In this document: in pieces, positions 32,407 to 43,599 of the stretch
Position numbering within the stretch: position 1 is the first letter of the stretch
Layout of the letters: every line of letters begins with the position of its first letter
Assembly: GCF_963678635.1 (NCBI RefSeq)
Contig: NC_087070.1
Location: 54,538,617 to 54,602,616 of the forward strand
From: Symsagittifera roscoffensis
Lineage: Eukaryota; Xenacoelomorpha; Acoela; Convolutidae
Direction: 5' to 3'
DNA length: 64,000 nt
Notes under the pieces: model-generated
Database searches by the model: none
The model's input: only the letters and a program-made list of their open reading frames with translations
What the model was told of the DNA's origin: nothing
Translations under genes and position numbers: made by a program

Positions 32407-33116
32407 TTTGTAAACATATTTACTTAAGAAATTTCAGTTCCAAGGAATTCTAGGATTTTCTTTTTATTTGCTGGTGGCTGAAGTTTTTGAATAGCATCAA
32501 TGCGTGATTTTAATGGAGTGATAGTGTTTCGTTCAATATTATGTCCTAAAAATTTAACGCGTGTTAAAAAAAGTGTGATTTATCGGGAGCTGCTTTCAGA
32601 TTTTCGTTCTGAAGTATCTTTTGATATTGTTCTAAAACTGTAAACATCTCGTCTTTGGTTTGCGATTGTATAAAAACATCGTCTAAATAGGTGATTGCAT
32701 TTTTCTTGAGTATTAGTGGTCTAAAAATTTTACTCAAAAAAGCTGAAAAAGCTGCTGGTCCTATGGATATTCCATAGAATAAGCGATTAAATTCATATTG
32801 TTGATTTCCAATAACAAATTGTGTAAACGTCGTGATTGTTCATCTAGTGGCATTTGATTGTATGCAATATTCATATCTGCGGTTGTGAAGTATTTACCAT
32901 TCATCTTTGTTAAGATAACTTGTATTGTTTCAATGGGCCAATTGCATTTTGATTCGTCAATTAGTGAATTGAGGTATCTAGCGTCTAAAACTATTTTTAG
33001 TGATTCACCTTTTGCTAGAATGATAACAGGGTTAATGAAGGTGTTTCATCTTGGTTGTTCTTCTTTATTTACTGGTGAGATAATTTCGTATTGTTCTAAA
33101 ATGTCAAGTAATCTGT
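32407..33116 (-). pseudogene. Element B reverse transcriptase palm with YLDD box
   Basis: Reading in pieces on the minus strand: ILEQYEIISPVNKEEQ (~33,100), LKIVLDARYLNSLIDESK (~32,980), TKMNGKYFTTADMNIAYNQM (~32,880), and the active-site box AITYLDDVFIQSQTKDEMF (~32,680). Then comes the thumb start. YLDD is the usual Ty3/gypsy form of the RT catalytic motif. Frameshifts near 33,120, 32,840, 32,565 and 32,440 break the frame. Confidence 0.8.
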
Positions 33117-34838
33117 TTACCTTGTCATGTAAGTGAATCGGTACTTTACTCTTTGTTTTTTGAAAACTGCGTCAGGTTTTAACGGAAGGTGTAGTGATGA
33201 ACTAATTTTTCCAACGTCAAATTTTGATGTTGCATAAACTGTTGAATATTTTAACAGTTGTTTTGCTAATTTATCAAATTCAATTTGTGAGTGTTCAAAA
33301 TTAAACATTGTTAAAAATTTTTGTTGCTCTTTTGTGTATATTGTTATATTGAATGTTGGTTTAAAATATGGTGTTTTTGTGAAATAATCTGTATTTCTCT
33401 TTTCATTACTTATTATTTTATTTATGGATAATTCTTCGTCAAGAATTGTTGATTGGCAAATATCTAATAATTGGAGTATATTAATTACGCGGTAGGCTAC
33501 TTCATTTATAGGTGAAATTGTAGCATTTGTTTCACAATATCCTAAAAGTCCTAAGGGTAATGTTACTTGATAAGATGTATTGTTATGCACGTGTAATGAA
33601 ATGGTGTCGGAATTCGTATTTTTCGAGTATTTTATAGATGAGATTGTAATTTTGAAAAATTTGTGAATAGGTTTAAATTCGAAGTCTGACATGAAAAGTT
33701 GTTGTTTGTTTTGACTTTTGTCATACTGATGAACTTGTTTTATTGAAAAATTATATATATTTCCTGATAGTGGTTTCAGGTGTTTCCGTTTTTGATTGTA
33801 AATGGGGTAAAATTTTGAGAAAAATGATTGTTGTTTGATAGCGTTTATTAATAAATGATAGCGTTTAATATTCCTATGTGGTGACTGGGAATAATTTCTG
33901 TATCGATTATTGTAACTTGAGTTTCGATTTTGTGAATTATTTCGTGATCTTTTTTGATAATTATCGTTTGATCTGTGATAGTTTGATCTATTATATGAAT
34001 TATTTCTTGATCGATTGTTGGGGTAATTCTGATTTCGATTGTTTGAATAACTTCTATTTCTATTATGTGAATAGTTTCTATTTCTTTTGCATGATGAGCT
34101 TCGTGATTGATTATTGGAATAGTTTCTTTTCCTTGGGTTTGATTGGGAACTGGATTCAGAAACAAATTCTATTGTATTGGAATTCGATCGTGAATAGTTA
34201 TTTTGGTTATTTTGGCTATTCGATCGGTTATATCTATTTTGTGAGAAATTTCGTGTATTTCCTCGTTCGGGTGATCTACCTCTATAACTTGAGTTATATG
34301 TTGATTGATTTCTTGTGTAATTTGAGTTACCTGGAAGTAGTTTTCCTGAACTGTTATTACTATATATATTTTTGTTTGGTAGATTTTGGTCTTTTTTCAT
34401 GTATTGATAGAATGATTTATTTGGTTCTTTGTGCTTTTGAGGTTTACTCTGGTTGTCTTGCTGTTTTTGTCTACATTCGGAAATACTGTGTCCGTATCGT
34501 CGGCAAAAATTACACCATTTTTTGAAAGATGGTTTGCCTTTAAAATTTGGGTTTCTTTCATAGATGTTTAGTATTTCAGTGATTTTTTCAATCAGGTCTG
34601 TGTCTGATTCCTGTACATTATTTATGTGTGTAGTATTTGTTTCAATTCGATTAAAATATTGTAGTTTCAAATTTTCGGTTTCTTCGAGTTTCATTGTTAT
34701 TTCTGCTTGTTCTAGTTTATCTACTAATTTTCTAAAATCTAAATCTGGTTCTCGAATTGAGGAAGGATGAGATGCTCTCTTTTTTATAGCTATTTTCCGT
34801 AATTGAGGTGTCAAGGTCATCATTAAAATTTCTGTCAT
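33117..34838 (-). pseudogene. Element B Gag C-terminus fused to pre-RT region
   Basis: 573 codons, the longest frame in the window. Order: coiled region (DKLEQAEITMKLEETENL), a CX2CX4HX4C zinc knuckle (CNFCRRYGHSISEC, residue ~105-120), a very long R/S/N/Y-rich domain with many RS and NRS repeats (residues ~170-340), then a region leading to the RT start (LPLGLLGYCETNATISP; DVGKISSSLHLPLKPDAVF). The retropepsin with its DSG motif, present in element A between these parts, is absent, so an in-frame deletion removed the protease. This is a defective polyprotein. Confidence 0.8.
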
Positions 34839-35427
34839 TTTTGTGTTTTTGTAGTCATGTGTATTAAGCGATTATGCCTTTCGAACTAGTGTTTCGATTC
34901 GTACTGCTAATTATTTAATTGTTTCATTTGGTAGTCTACGTATTTCATTGCATAAAACTCTTTGGTGTTGTTTGTTTCTTTCAGAATCAAACATTTTTGA
35001 AAATTCTTGTATGAAATCTCTTCCAGTCTGATTTTATTTCTATGGGTAATACTGAAAACCATTTTTGAGCTGCGCCATCTAATGTTGTTTGTATTAACGC
35101 TTTGCTTCTATGTATCCAATTTTGATGGAGTGGCGTATTAATTGGTTCAGGTCCTTTGTTTAAAATTAGATTTGCTGTTACTGCATTTAGATAATCTTCT
35201 ACAGAATATTCAGGGTCTGTTCCTGTGAATACCATCAGTGGTTTATTGGATGTTATTGATGATCCACCCATGAGGTATGGATTCATTGTCAACTGTAGTG
35301 ATTCTGCGGCATTTGGCATTTGTGAAAAATTTGAAAGTTGATTTTTTGTTATTTCGTGTTGCTGAAGGTAATATGGAAGCGGTATTTCATTTTGCATTTG
35401 AGTTGGTTGATAAGAATGCATTAACAT
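34839..35427 (-). pseudogene. Element B Gag capsid-like region
   Basis: 35,427-34,987 is open for 146 codons. VFTGTDPEYSVEDYLNAVTA and KALIQTTLDGAAQKWFSVLP are the hallmark capsid motifs of the Ty3/gypsy retrotrans_gag family (Trp in the AxxWF segment). A frameshift near 34,990 separates it from the C-terminal Gag frame that starts MTEILMMTLTPQLRK. Confidence 0.75.
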
Positions 35428-37049
35428 TGGATTTTGTGGTTGGTTGTATTGGTTGAAAAGATTGTGTGTTAAATGGGCTTTGTATACGCATTTGTTGTGG
35501 ATTTTGTTTTTCTGTTGGATTTTGTGGGTAAATTTTCATATTTTTGGATGGTTGAGATTGTCGCGGTCTTTGTGTGCGATATTATTTAGTATATGGTGCA
35601 AAAATATCTGGTTGGTAATGATCATCATCATCAGATGACAAGTAGTTTGTGTTATAAAGTGTATGTTGTTTATTTTTATTCTGTTGAAAAAATGGGTAAT
35701 TTTCACTATGATCCTGTGTAGGTTGTGGATTATCTGGAAAGTTTACTGAAGTGGTTGATGTTTTTGGGAGATTCCAATAATGTGAACATACGTGATTTAA
35801 ATTTTGTGTATTTTTTCGGGGAGGTTGATTTGTTTTTGGTTGGTGAGCATAATTATAATTGTGTTCTGCAAAAGTGTTTCTTGTGAATGGTTTTCGTGTT
35901 TTTGACGGTATTGTCATTGGTCTATACGTTTGATAGTCCATATGTGAATATTTTGGAGCAACCGAAGGTTTAACGGTTGATTGTAATGTTACTTGTGTTA
36001 GTAATGTATTTGTATTTCTTGGTGTTGTCAGATTGGGATGTATTGGTGAAATACTTTGTTGTGTAGTTGTTGCTGTTGTTTGGACGATTTCTTCATTTAT
36101 GAAGTGTGATGGTGTTTGAATATCTTGTTGTGTAAGATGTTTTGTTCCATTGAGATTTTCATTATGTATGACTGTTGAATTTAAGCTGTTATTTCGTGTT
36201 TCAGGTAAAAATGTATTATAATTTATTGGTGTTGCGTCAATGGTTAAGGGTATTACTTTTACATAATCTCTGTGGAAAGATTTTGTACTTATTGCTTGAC
36301 TCGAGATATCTTGTGGAATATTCAGAAATGCTGGATGAGACCAGTCAGGGTCCCAAACGTAATCTGATTGTTCTGAAAGGACAGTGTCGTCATTGATATT
36401 TTGAGGTCTGAAATTTTTTCTTGCCTGTGAAATTAAATCTAAATTGTGGGTGAAATAATCTATTATAAACCATGCTAAAATCTTTTGTAAATCATGTTTA
36501 GTGTTTTGTGAGACATCATTATTGGTGAAATTTTCGCGGATTATATGTAAAAATGTTGAAAATACTGTGATTTCATTTCGTACTTTTGTATGTTTGGATG
36601 TTTCAGTTGGTGATATATTTTGAACTTCTGTTTTTTCTATAACTATATATTATTGCAAAAACTTCGTTAGTGAATATGGAGTTTGCTCTTTGTGAGTTAT
36701 GATATTGTATGCTTTTGATATATTCTAGAAATACTTTTGAAAATTCTAATTCAATATCGTCTGTTTGAATTACATATTTACGATGGGCTGTATTTGGTGT
36801 GCTGAATTCTATGGTGTAGATTCCATATTGTTGTGTTAGATTACATATGTCTTTCAAATAATGTTCAATAATTTGTCTTTTGATTTTTACATCTGGGAAT
36901 TCTGCTTTGCATGGACTGATTCCTGGTTCAAACAAATTTACGAGTAAGTTCTTACAAAATCGTGTTTGTCCTCTATCATCGAGTTAATCGATAAGAAAGG
37001 GGAAAACTGCTTCTTCATCTGGACTTTCGTCACTTTGAGTGTGGCTCAT
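35428..37049 (-). pseudogene. Element B Gag N-terminal region
   Basis: Likely gag start at 37,049 (MSHTQSDESPDEEAVF), with a premature stop 22 codons later. The frame resumes as 36,935-36,603 (110 codons, FEPGISPCKAEFPDVKIKRQ). Later pieces such as 35,941-35,582 are Asn/Gln/Pro/Thr-rich and probably disordered, ending LSSDDDDHYQPDIFAP. Equivalent pieces occur in element A at 11.2-12.2 kb. No known matrix fold can be named. Confidence 0.6.
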
Positions 37050-38745
37050 TTTTTCGTTTGATGACTGTTAATATATAACTACCAATGTGTCTAATTGGTT
37101 GATTCCAATTATACAGGTGTACTGGTTTATGTTTATATTGCTTTTTTATTCTTCTTTTTCCTCTTTTTGATGAATTTGAAGTTGTTTCTGAGTCGGAAAA
37201 GTATAATTGATCATGAATGGGACAGTTTTTATCTATTGATTCTTTTAAATTGTATAGTTCGTCTAGGCTGTTGGCTTCTGATTCAGAAAATGCGTTTCTA
37301 TTTTTTGAAAATCTTTTTCGTGTGATTTGTCTTTGTTTGTTTATAATTTTCCTTTTTATTGTTTGTCGTTTTGTTCGAATGTATCCAACTGTTTGTTGTT
37401 TGTGTATGTGGAGTGATTACAAGATCGTATTTTTGGTTATCTATTTCACAATTGTGTAAAACGATTGTTTGCTTATTTCCTAAAATTTTGAATGACATAA
37501 GGTTTAGGATGAGGGATGCAAGAAGTTATTAGTGGTTTTTTTTTCCTAGACTGTTAGTCCTTACGATTTTTTGGTTAGCTTAACCTGGGTCTTTTTGTTC
37601 AGGGTTGGAGAGGAAAGTATATCGATTCCGAAGAATGATTTTTTACTTTCTCGTGGCTAGTCTAATTTAAGGTGTTAACTTACTTAATCTTACTTAGGGG
37701 TAGTGATTGTGTTCAAGGGTTGGAGAATAGTAAATCAATCCACAAGGCTCAGGTATAATATGAACGCAAGCAGTTCGTTAGATACTATTTTAAACTTACT
37801 AAGTCTAAGTTCTATCCTGGGTCTGTTAAGAGGAGGGTTCAAGTGAAGGATGAATAACCGAAGTTCTTCACTGTTTATCTTAATTTGAATGGTTAGTTTT
37901 ATTGAAAAATTTCTATTAGTCCTGGGTCTTTTGGAAAGAATGGATAGTGAATCGACGTTTGAGGTCTTTAGACCTTTGCTAAGTGGGTGGGGGAGAACAA
38001 AATTGTTCTTTTTGATCCAAGGATAGGCCTTGATGATCAGTTTTTTAATTTAAAAATATAGAAAATTTAAAAAGATCCAAGGAGAAGCCTTGATGATCTG
38101 ATTTTTAAAACTAAGTGAATTTAAATTTAAAATGGTTTAAATTTATTTAATAAAAAGAGTTAGTTTTTTAATGATGTTAGTGAGCTTATGATTGCTGTTA
38201 TGTTTAGGTGATGAAGCTTGAACAACAGGATGAGTTATATATACTAACAATTTATTGTCATGCTACTAATTTTTGTTTTTATTTTCAATAAATATTTTTC
38301 AAATATGTTTTATATAATACTGCAGAAATTAAAAAAACGATCTGAGATATTTTTATCAATCGTTATTGAACATTAATAATTTTGTTTAGCGCCTGAAATG
38401 ATCATGAAGATTTACTTCAAAATTTTATGTTTGCAAATGAAAATCTAAATTCATTGCTAATAAGATTCTAAATATAAAAGTTTGTGTTGGCTTTTGCCTT
38501 ACAACCATGAAACTAATTGGTAAGTTTCTATGTAGTCGTATATCTTCTCTTGTCCGAGCTCTTTTTCCGATACGAGGTAGTTCTAGTATTGTGCGGAATA
38601 TCGGCTCTGATCTGTTGAGTCGTAGAGACATTTCAATTAAGTTATTATCGTGTAACATTTTGAAAATGTTTTGTCTAAATTCTAATCTATTTTTGGTTAA
38701 TTCTAAGCTATTAAGGTCTTATTCGAGACTTATGGTCGGACCAGA
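37050..38745 (-). other. Element B 5' leader
   Basis: About 1.7 kb between the 5' LTR and gag, long for this group. Two bases after the LTR the coding strand reads TGGTCCGACC (TGGTGCGACC beside the third LTR), a candidate tRNA primer site because it starts TGG; I cannot match a tRNA. A frame at 38,658-38,425 (77 codons, ending the region MLHDNNLIEMSLRLNRSEP) is of unknown meaning. The leader also holds two GATCCAAGG repeats. Confidence 0.55.
38014..38100. repeat. Two leader repeats of the GATCCAAGG type
   Basis: Units starting at 38,014 and 38,074, 60 bp apart, of the form GATCCAAGGagaAGCCTTGATGATC. They match the three units of element A at 13.52-13.69 kb, so the motif is kept between diverged elements whose spacers differ. 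Confidence 0.8.
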
Positions 38746-39154
38746 TGAGTTAATATGGTTTGGTTAACTCATAGAGTAATTTCGGATAGGGTACACCGTC
38801 TGCTCGTCACGCTATCTTATTTTCGGCCGGATAGATTCTTGCAACTTCTTAGTCTAATACCGATCCTAATCTTACTCTTATATCTACTAGTCTCAGGGTG
38901 TTTAACTAGTCTCTGCTAGGCTCAATAGATCTAGAGTATACTGGCTCACTGCGGCAGCTGAAGTTCTCTTGGAGAGGCAACTAATTTCTAAGTTAAATTC
39001 AAATCTCTCTGGTGCTGAAATTACAAGTAATTTCAGCACTTACAAATAAGTGGGTTGTTTGTTGGATGGATTATGAGTGGTTAATATTAAATACTTTACA
39101 GTGGTAAAATATCTAATTTATCCAATAATAAAATGTAGTTTAGATCAGGTTCCA
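38746..39154 (-). repeat. 5' LTR of element B
   Basis: 409 bp, TG...CA, differing from the 3' LTR at about seven positions by eye and followed by AAAT (39,155-39,158). It carries the 13-bp inverted repeat at 39,012-39,039. Confidence 0.85.
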
Positions 39155-39158
39155 AAAT
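39155..39158. repeat. Target-site duplication AAAT (right)
   Basis: Matches 17,130-17,133 on the other side of element B. Confidence 0.65.
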
Positions 39159-39743
39159 ATTAGTATTTAAATAAAGTCATTAGATTATTGAATATTCCTT
39201 TTTTGGTTCGCTGATCTGATTTGCTCGTTTTCTGTTCACTGATTAATCGGTATATTCACATTCCATCGCTTAAGCTATGAGAGAGTTCGTTGAATTTACA
39301 AGCAAGTATCGAAGGAAAAAAGTTTTGTTGCGAATCCACAACAACGCTTTTCCTTATGGATTGGATTTACTGCCTTATGACACATTTACCAGAAATTTGA
39401 CTAGAAATGATCCAACGCTTCAGCTCTACGGGGAATAACACTAAAATTGATTCGATTCTCAACGTGCTTAAAAATCTGAGCTTTGTGGTCGTTTTGCTAT
39501 ATCGAACGAACATTTCAGTTGATTAAATTTCAGCCGACTCAAGAGGCGTCCATGAAAATGTATTTGTTTAATTTTTGAATAATCAAGTTTGAAAACAAAA
39601 GTTTCCGATCCACAAGCTATTATTCGGAGACTCTAATTGGCAATTCAAAAGAAAAAAACAGGAAAAAAATCAAAAAACCGCCGAAAGGAATCCCCAAAAA
39701 AAAAGAATAATAAGCAAACAATTAAAAAGCTTCGCATACAAAT

Positions 39744-40044
39744 TTAGATTGTTTGCAAAGAGTTTTTGCGGCAATACAAATAAGATAAGGTACAGAACAC
39801 ATTAAAACTAAGGCTAAAACCATGATAATACCCAATAAAAACTACCCAAAAGAAGAAAAAACCCACAATTCTACTTATTGACTCAACTACTTCTACAAAC
39901 ATAAACTTACAGGACAAAGATTGTACGTCTATGCCATTTGTGTAATACATGTGGTTGAATGGAAAGTTAGCACCTAATAAATTTAGTACATATACAAAAC
40001 TGGTTAAAAAACAAATAGCCAAAGGCCAAAACAATAAGTTTTTA
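39744..40044 (-). other. Possible exon of a multi-pass membrane protein
   Basis: The minus strand has a pyrimidine-rich acceptor (TTTTTCCTCCAG) ending at 40,045 and a good donor (GTAAGTTTATG) beginning at 39,910. These define a 134-bp exon, 40,044-39,911, reading LAICFLTSFVYVLNLLGANF then FNHMYYTNGIDVQSLS: one membrane segment and a polar loop. The frame also continues past the donor to 39,744 with a second hydrophobic stretch, so the donor may be unused. The sequence is conserved in the duplicate at 42,590-42,853, where the acceptor AG is lost. I do not recognise the family. Confidence 0.35.
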
Positions 40045-40239
40045 CTGGAGGAAAAATTTTAGCTAAAAACTTTTTATCAAATACTAGCGAAACTTTTTAA
40101 TTAGAAATAGCAAACAAACACTAAAATCTATTGTTAGGATGACTATAACAGTAGAAACTGTTGTCTAAATATTTCTTTAGGCACAAATTTCCAAAAAGTA
40201 TAGCCACTTCTTCTTTAAGTTGAAGAAAATTATTTTCCA

Positions 40240-40620
40240 AGCTCTCAGAACACTATAGGGTCTCTATTCATCCAAAACTGTTTGCGCCGCAGGCGAATTA
40301 AAAGCAAAGTAGGCCAGAAAATCATTTTTTGGATGGTTTAGACAAATAATTGCAAGTTTTTAGAGCGCGCTCCTTCATCACATTTTCTGCTCCCTCCTCA
40401 TATTTTCCTAAATCTGCTACTGGCAATTACACTGTTTATTTGTGTTTAACGCAAATGGTTCTGAAGCTGAGGATCTTACGAAAAATCTTCATGCCACCCG
40501 TAGTCTTGATGGCTTAGTGAGGTCATACTTTTTTTTGTAAAAGTTAGTGCGTAGCGGCTTATGCAGGAGGACGAATCCTCGCCACCATATCTCTCGATTG
40601 AACCCTTAGTCTGAGATTTG
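40240..40620. repeat. Old MITE-like remnant
   Basis: Shares with the hAT-like MITEs at 48.6 and 50.1 kb the strings TGCGCCGCAGGCGAA and GAGCGCGCTCC in the same order and spacing, but is strongly diverged and has no terminal repeats left. It is duplicated at 43,060-43,420. Confidence 0.45.
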
Positions 40621-40659
40621 GCGAGAAACAAGCGAAACAGCGGCAAACTGTTAAGATTT

Positions 40660-41000
40660 TCAATGCACTAAATCACAAATTTTGCATCTTGGAATTTGCA
40701 ATTTTACAAACTCAAGGCACTTACACTAAGTTGGGAAGCGATAAATTGGAAAGTGTACAGCCAAACTTGGTATATATTATGCAGTTCGAAATTATAGTCG
40801 AGTTAAAAATTTTTTGAAAATGAGTTTTTATTACTGTACTGTTGTATGAAACAAATAGCTTTTGTCGCTTCAATCGATGATATAGAAGAATTAACATTGC
40901 TAACTCATTAATAATCAAATGTCAAAGTGCATGGTATCATTTTTTACGTGAAAAATGAATTGCATTGCACTATCACACAACGTTCCGCTTGCTCAAACAA
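40660..41000 (+). repeat. Dispersed repeat R1, copy 1
   Basis: Similar in order and sequence to 43,600-43,940, 59,925-60,190 and 61,730-61,990, all in the same orientation. The best shared block is ACAAATAGCTTTT followed ~70 bp later by GTCAAAGYRCATG. No protein function; the frames over it (for example 43,783-44,190) are not conserved among copies. Confidence 0.65.
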
Positions 41001-41554
41001 TTGGCAGAGAAAACTAAATTACTGTTTTCATCAAACAGAAGTTATGACAGAAACACAAAAAAAATAATTTTGATCAAACATGAGTCACAACTGTTTATAT
41101 CAAACAGAAAAAATGAATCAGGGCCCTTTTCTTACAGATTTGTGAGAAAAATGGTTAACAGAAAAAAACTAGCTACCGATTGCAGATATACTGACACTCG
41201 CAAGTGAATCGCTGCTCTACCAACACGACGAGTCTTTTCTATACCGAATTTTGCGTTAAAGCAAAAAGTGTTTCAAGAATTTGACAAAACTCTTTCAAGC
41301 ATTCAGCTAACGTTGCAAAATTCACACTTACATCTAATCAATCTGTTATATTTCTGTTTCAAACAAGGTCTTTTTCCAATACCAGGTAGTTCTAGTATTG
41401 TGCGGAATATCGGCTCTGATCTATTGAGTCGTAGAGACATTTCAATTAAGTTATTATCGTGTAACATTTTGAAAATGTTTTGTCTAAATTCTAATCTATT
41501 TTTGGTTAATTCTAAGCTATTAAGGTCTTATTCGAGACTTATGGTCGCACCAGA

Positions 41555-41963
41555 TGAGTTAATATGGTTTGGTTAACTCATAGAGTAATTTCGGATAGGG
41601 TACACCGTCTGCTCGTCACGCTATCTTATTTTCGGCCGGATAGATTCGTGCAACTTCTTAGTCTAATACCGATCCTAATCTTACTCTTATATCTACTAGT
41701 CTCAGGGTGTTTAACTAGTCTCTGCTAGGCTCAATAGATCTAGAGTATACTGGCTCATTGCGGCAGCTGAAGTTCTCTTGGAGAGGCAACTAATTTCTAA
41801 GTTAAATTCAAATCTCTCTGGTGCTGAAATTACAAGTAATTTCAGCACTTACAAATAAGTGGGTTGTTAGTTGGATGGATTATGATTGGTTAATATTAAA
41901 TACTTTACAGTGGTAAAATATCTAATTTATCCAATAATAAAATGTAGTTTAGATCAGGTTCCA
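41555..41963 (-). repeat. Third LTR copy, inside the segmental duplication
   Basis: 409 bp, TG...CA, flanked on the right by the same AAATATTAG as the 5' LTR and on the left by the same leader, so it was copied with its surroundings, not inserted. By eye it differs from the 3' LTR at about 3 positions, but the 5' LTR of copy 1 differs from the 3' LTR at about 7. Confidence 0.85.
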
Positions 41964-42589
41964 AAATATTAGTATTTAAATAAAGTCATTAGATTATTGA
42001 ATATTCCTTTTTTGGTTCGCTGATCTGATTTGCTCGTTTTCTGTTCACTGATTAATCGGTATATTTACATTCCACCGTTTAAGCTATGAGATAGTTCGTT
42101 GAATTTACAAGCAAGGATCGAAGGAAAAAAGTTTTGTTGCGAATCCACAACATCGCTTTTCCTTATGTATTGGATTTACTGCCTTATGACACATTTACCA
42201 GAAATTTGACTAGAAATGATCCAATGCTTCAGCTCTACGGGGAATAACACTAAAATTGATTCGATTCTCAACGTGCTTAAAAATCTGAACTTTGTGGTCG
42301 TTTTGCTATATCGAACGAACATTTCAGTTGATTAAATTTCAGCCGACTCAAGAGGCGTCCATGAAAATGTATTTGTTTAATTTTTGAATAATCAAGTTTG
42401 AAAACAAAAGTTTCCAATTCACAAGCTATTATTCGGAGACTCTAATTGGCAATTCAAAAAAAAACAGGAAAAAAGTCAAAAAACCTCCGAAAGGAATCCC
42501 AAAAAAAAGAATAATAAGCAAACAATTAAAAAGCTTCGCATACAAATTTAGATTGTTTGCATAGAAATTTTGCGGCAATACAAATAAGA

Positions 42590-42853
42590 TCAGGTACAGA
42601 ACTTATTAAAACTAAGGCTAAAACCATGATAATACCCAATAAAAACTACCCAAAAGTAGAAAAAACCCACAATTCTACTTATTGACTCAACTACTTCTAC
42701 AAACATAAACTTACAGGACAAAGATTGTACGTCTATGCCATTTGTGTAATACATGTGGTTGAATGGAAAGTTAGCACCTAATAAATTTAGTACATATACA
42801 AAACTGGTTAAAAAACAAACAGCCAAAGGCCAAAACAATAAGTTTTTATTGGA
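42590..42853 (-). pseudogene. Duplicate of the possible membrane-protein exon
   Basis: Same frame as 39,744-40,044 with few changes, but the splice acceptor reads CTCCAA instead of CTCCAG, and the frame ends earlier (NKFCT then stop). If the first copy is a real exon, this one is dead. Confidence 0.35.
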
Positions 42854-43059
42854 GAAAAAATTTTAGCTAAAAACTTTTTATCAAATACTAGCGAAACTTT
42901 TTAATTAGAAATAGCAAACAAACACTAAAATCTATTGTTAAGATGACTATAACAGTAGAAACTGTTGTCTAAATATTTCTTTAGGCACAAATTTCCAAAA
43001 AGTATAGCCACTTCTTCTTTAAGTTGAAGAAAATTATTTTCCAAGCTCTCAGAACACTA

Positions 43060-43420
43060 TAGGGTCTCTATTCATCCAAAACTGTTTGCGGCGCAGGCGA
43101 ATTAAAAGCAAAGTAGGCCAGAAAATCATTTTTTGGATGGTTTAGACAAATAATTGCAAGTTTTTAGAGCGCGCTCCTTCATCACATTTTCTGCTCCCTC
43201 CTCATATCTTCCTAAATCTGCTTCTGGCAATTACACTGTTTATTTGTGTTTAACGCAAATGGTTCTGAAGCTGAGGATCTTAAGAAAAATTTTCAGGCCA
43301 CTCCTAGTCTTGATGGCTTAGTGAGGCCAATTTTTTTTTGTAAAAATTAGTGCGTAGCGGCTTATACAGGAGGACGAATCCTCGCTACCATATCTCCCGA
43401 TTGAACCCTTAGTCTGAGAT
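43060..43420. repeat. Old MITE-like remnant, duplicate
   Basis: Copy of 40,240-40,620 within the segmental duplication. Confidence 0.45.
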
Positions 43421-43599
43421 TTGGCAAAATTATCAATAAACTTTTCGAAGGCGGAGTACGGTAGAAAAAAAACTATGTTATATAAGCACACAAGCTCGTA
43501 GCCGGTCTTTCCATGCTACGTAGCACTCTTTTTGACACAGAGGCAAAGCTGCAGCTTCACAAACACAAGCGAGACGGCGGCAAACTATTCAGATTTTAA

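Larger units (their letters stand above)
17134..39154 (-). mobile_element. Element B: ~22-kb env-bearing Ty3/gypsy LTR element
   Basis: It is bounded by two 409-bp direct repeats (17,134-17,542 and 38,746-39,154) that begin TG and end CA, differ at about 7 positions, and are flanked by AAAT. On the minus strand the order is 5' LTR, possible primer site, 1.7-kb leader, gag, pol, integrase with GPY/F, envelope-like modules, further ORFs, purine-rich CCCGGATGGG, 3' LTR. Integrase downstream of RNase H places it in Ty3/gypsy (Metaviridae). At 22.0 kb it is far longer than the usual 5-10 kb, mainly through tandem duplication of 3' modules. Every long frame carries stops or shifts, so the copy appears dead. 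Confidence 0.82.
38563..41368. repeat. 2.8-kb segmental duplication, copy 1
   Basis: Contains the last ~185 bp of element B leader, its 5' LTR and ~2.2 kb of right flank. It is repeated at 41,369-44,270 with roughly 95% identity. It starts near TCTTTTTCC and ends near TTTCAAAC, where the second copy begins with the same TCTTTTTCC. Confidence 0.88.

Noticed and set aside
33878-34525. 215-codon plus-strand frame rich in Y, F, N, C
   Set aside because: Antisense shadow of the Arg/Ser/Asn-rich Gag domain; composition is what that repeat gives on the other strand.
41268-41576. 102-codon plus-strand frame
   Set aside because: Spans the duplication junction and ends in the LTR; it is antisense to element leader sequence.
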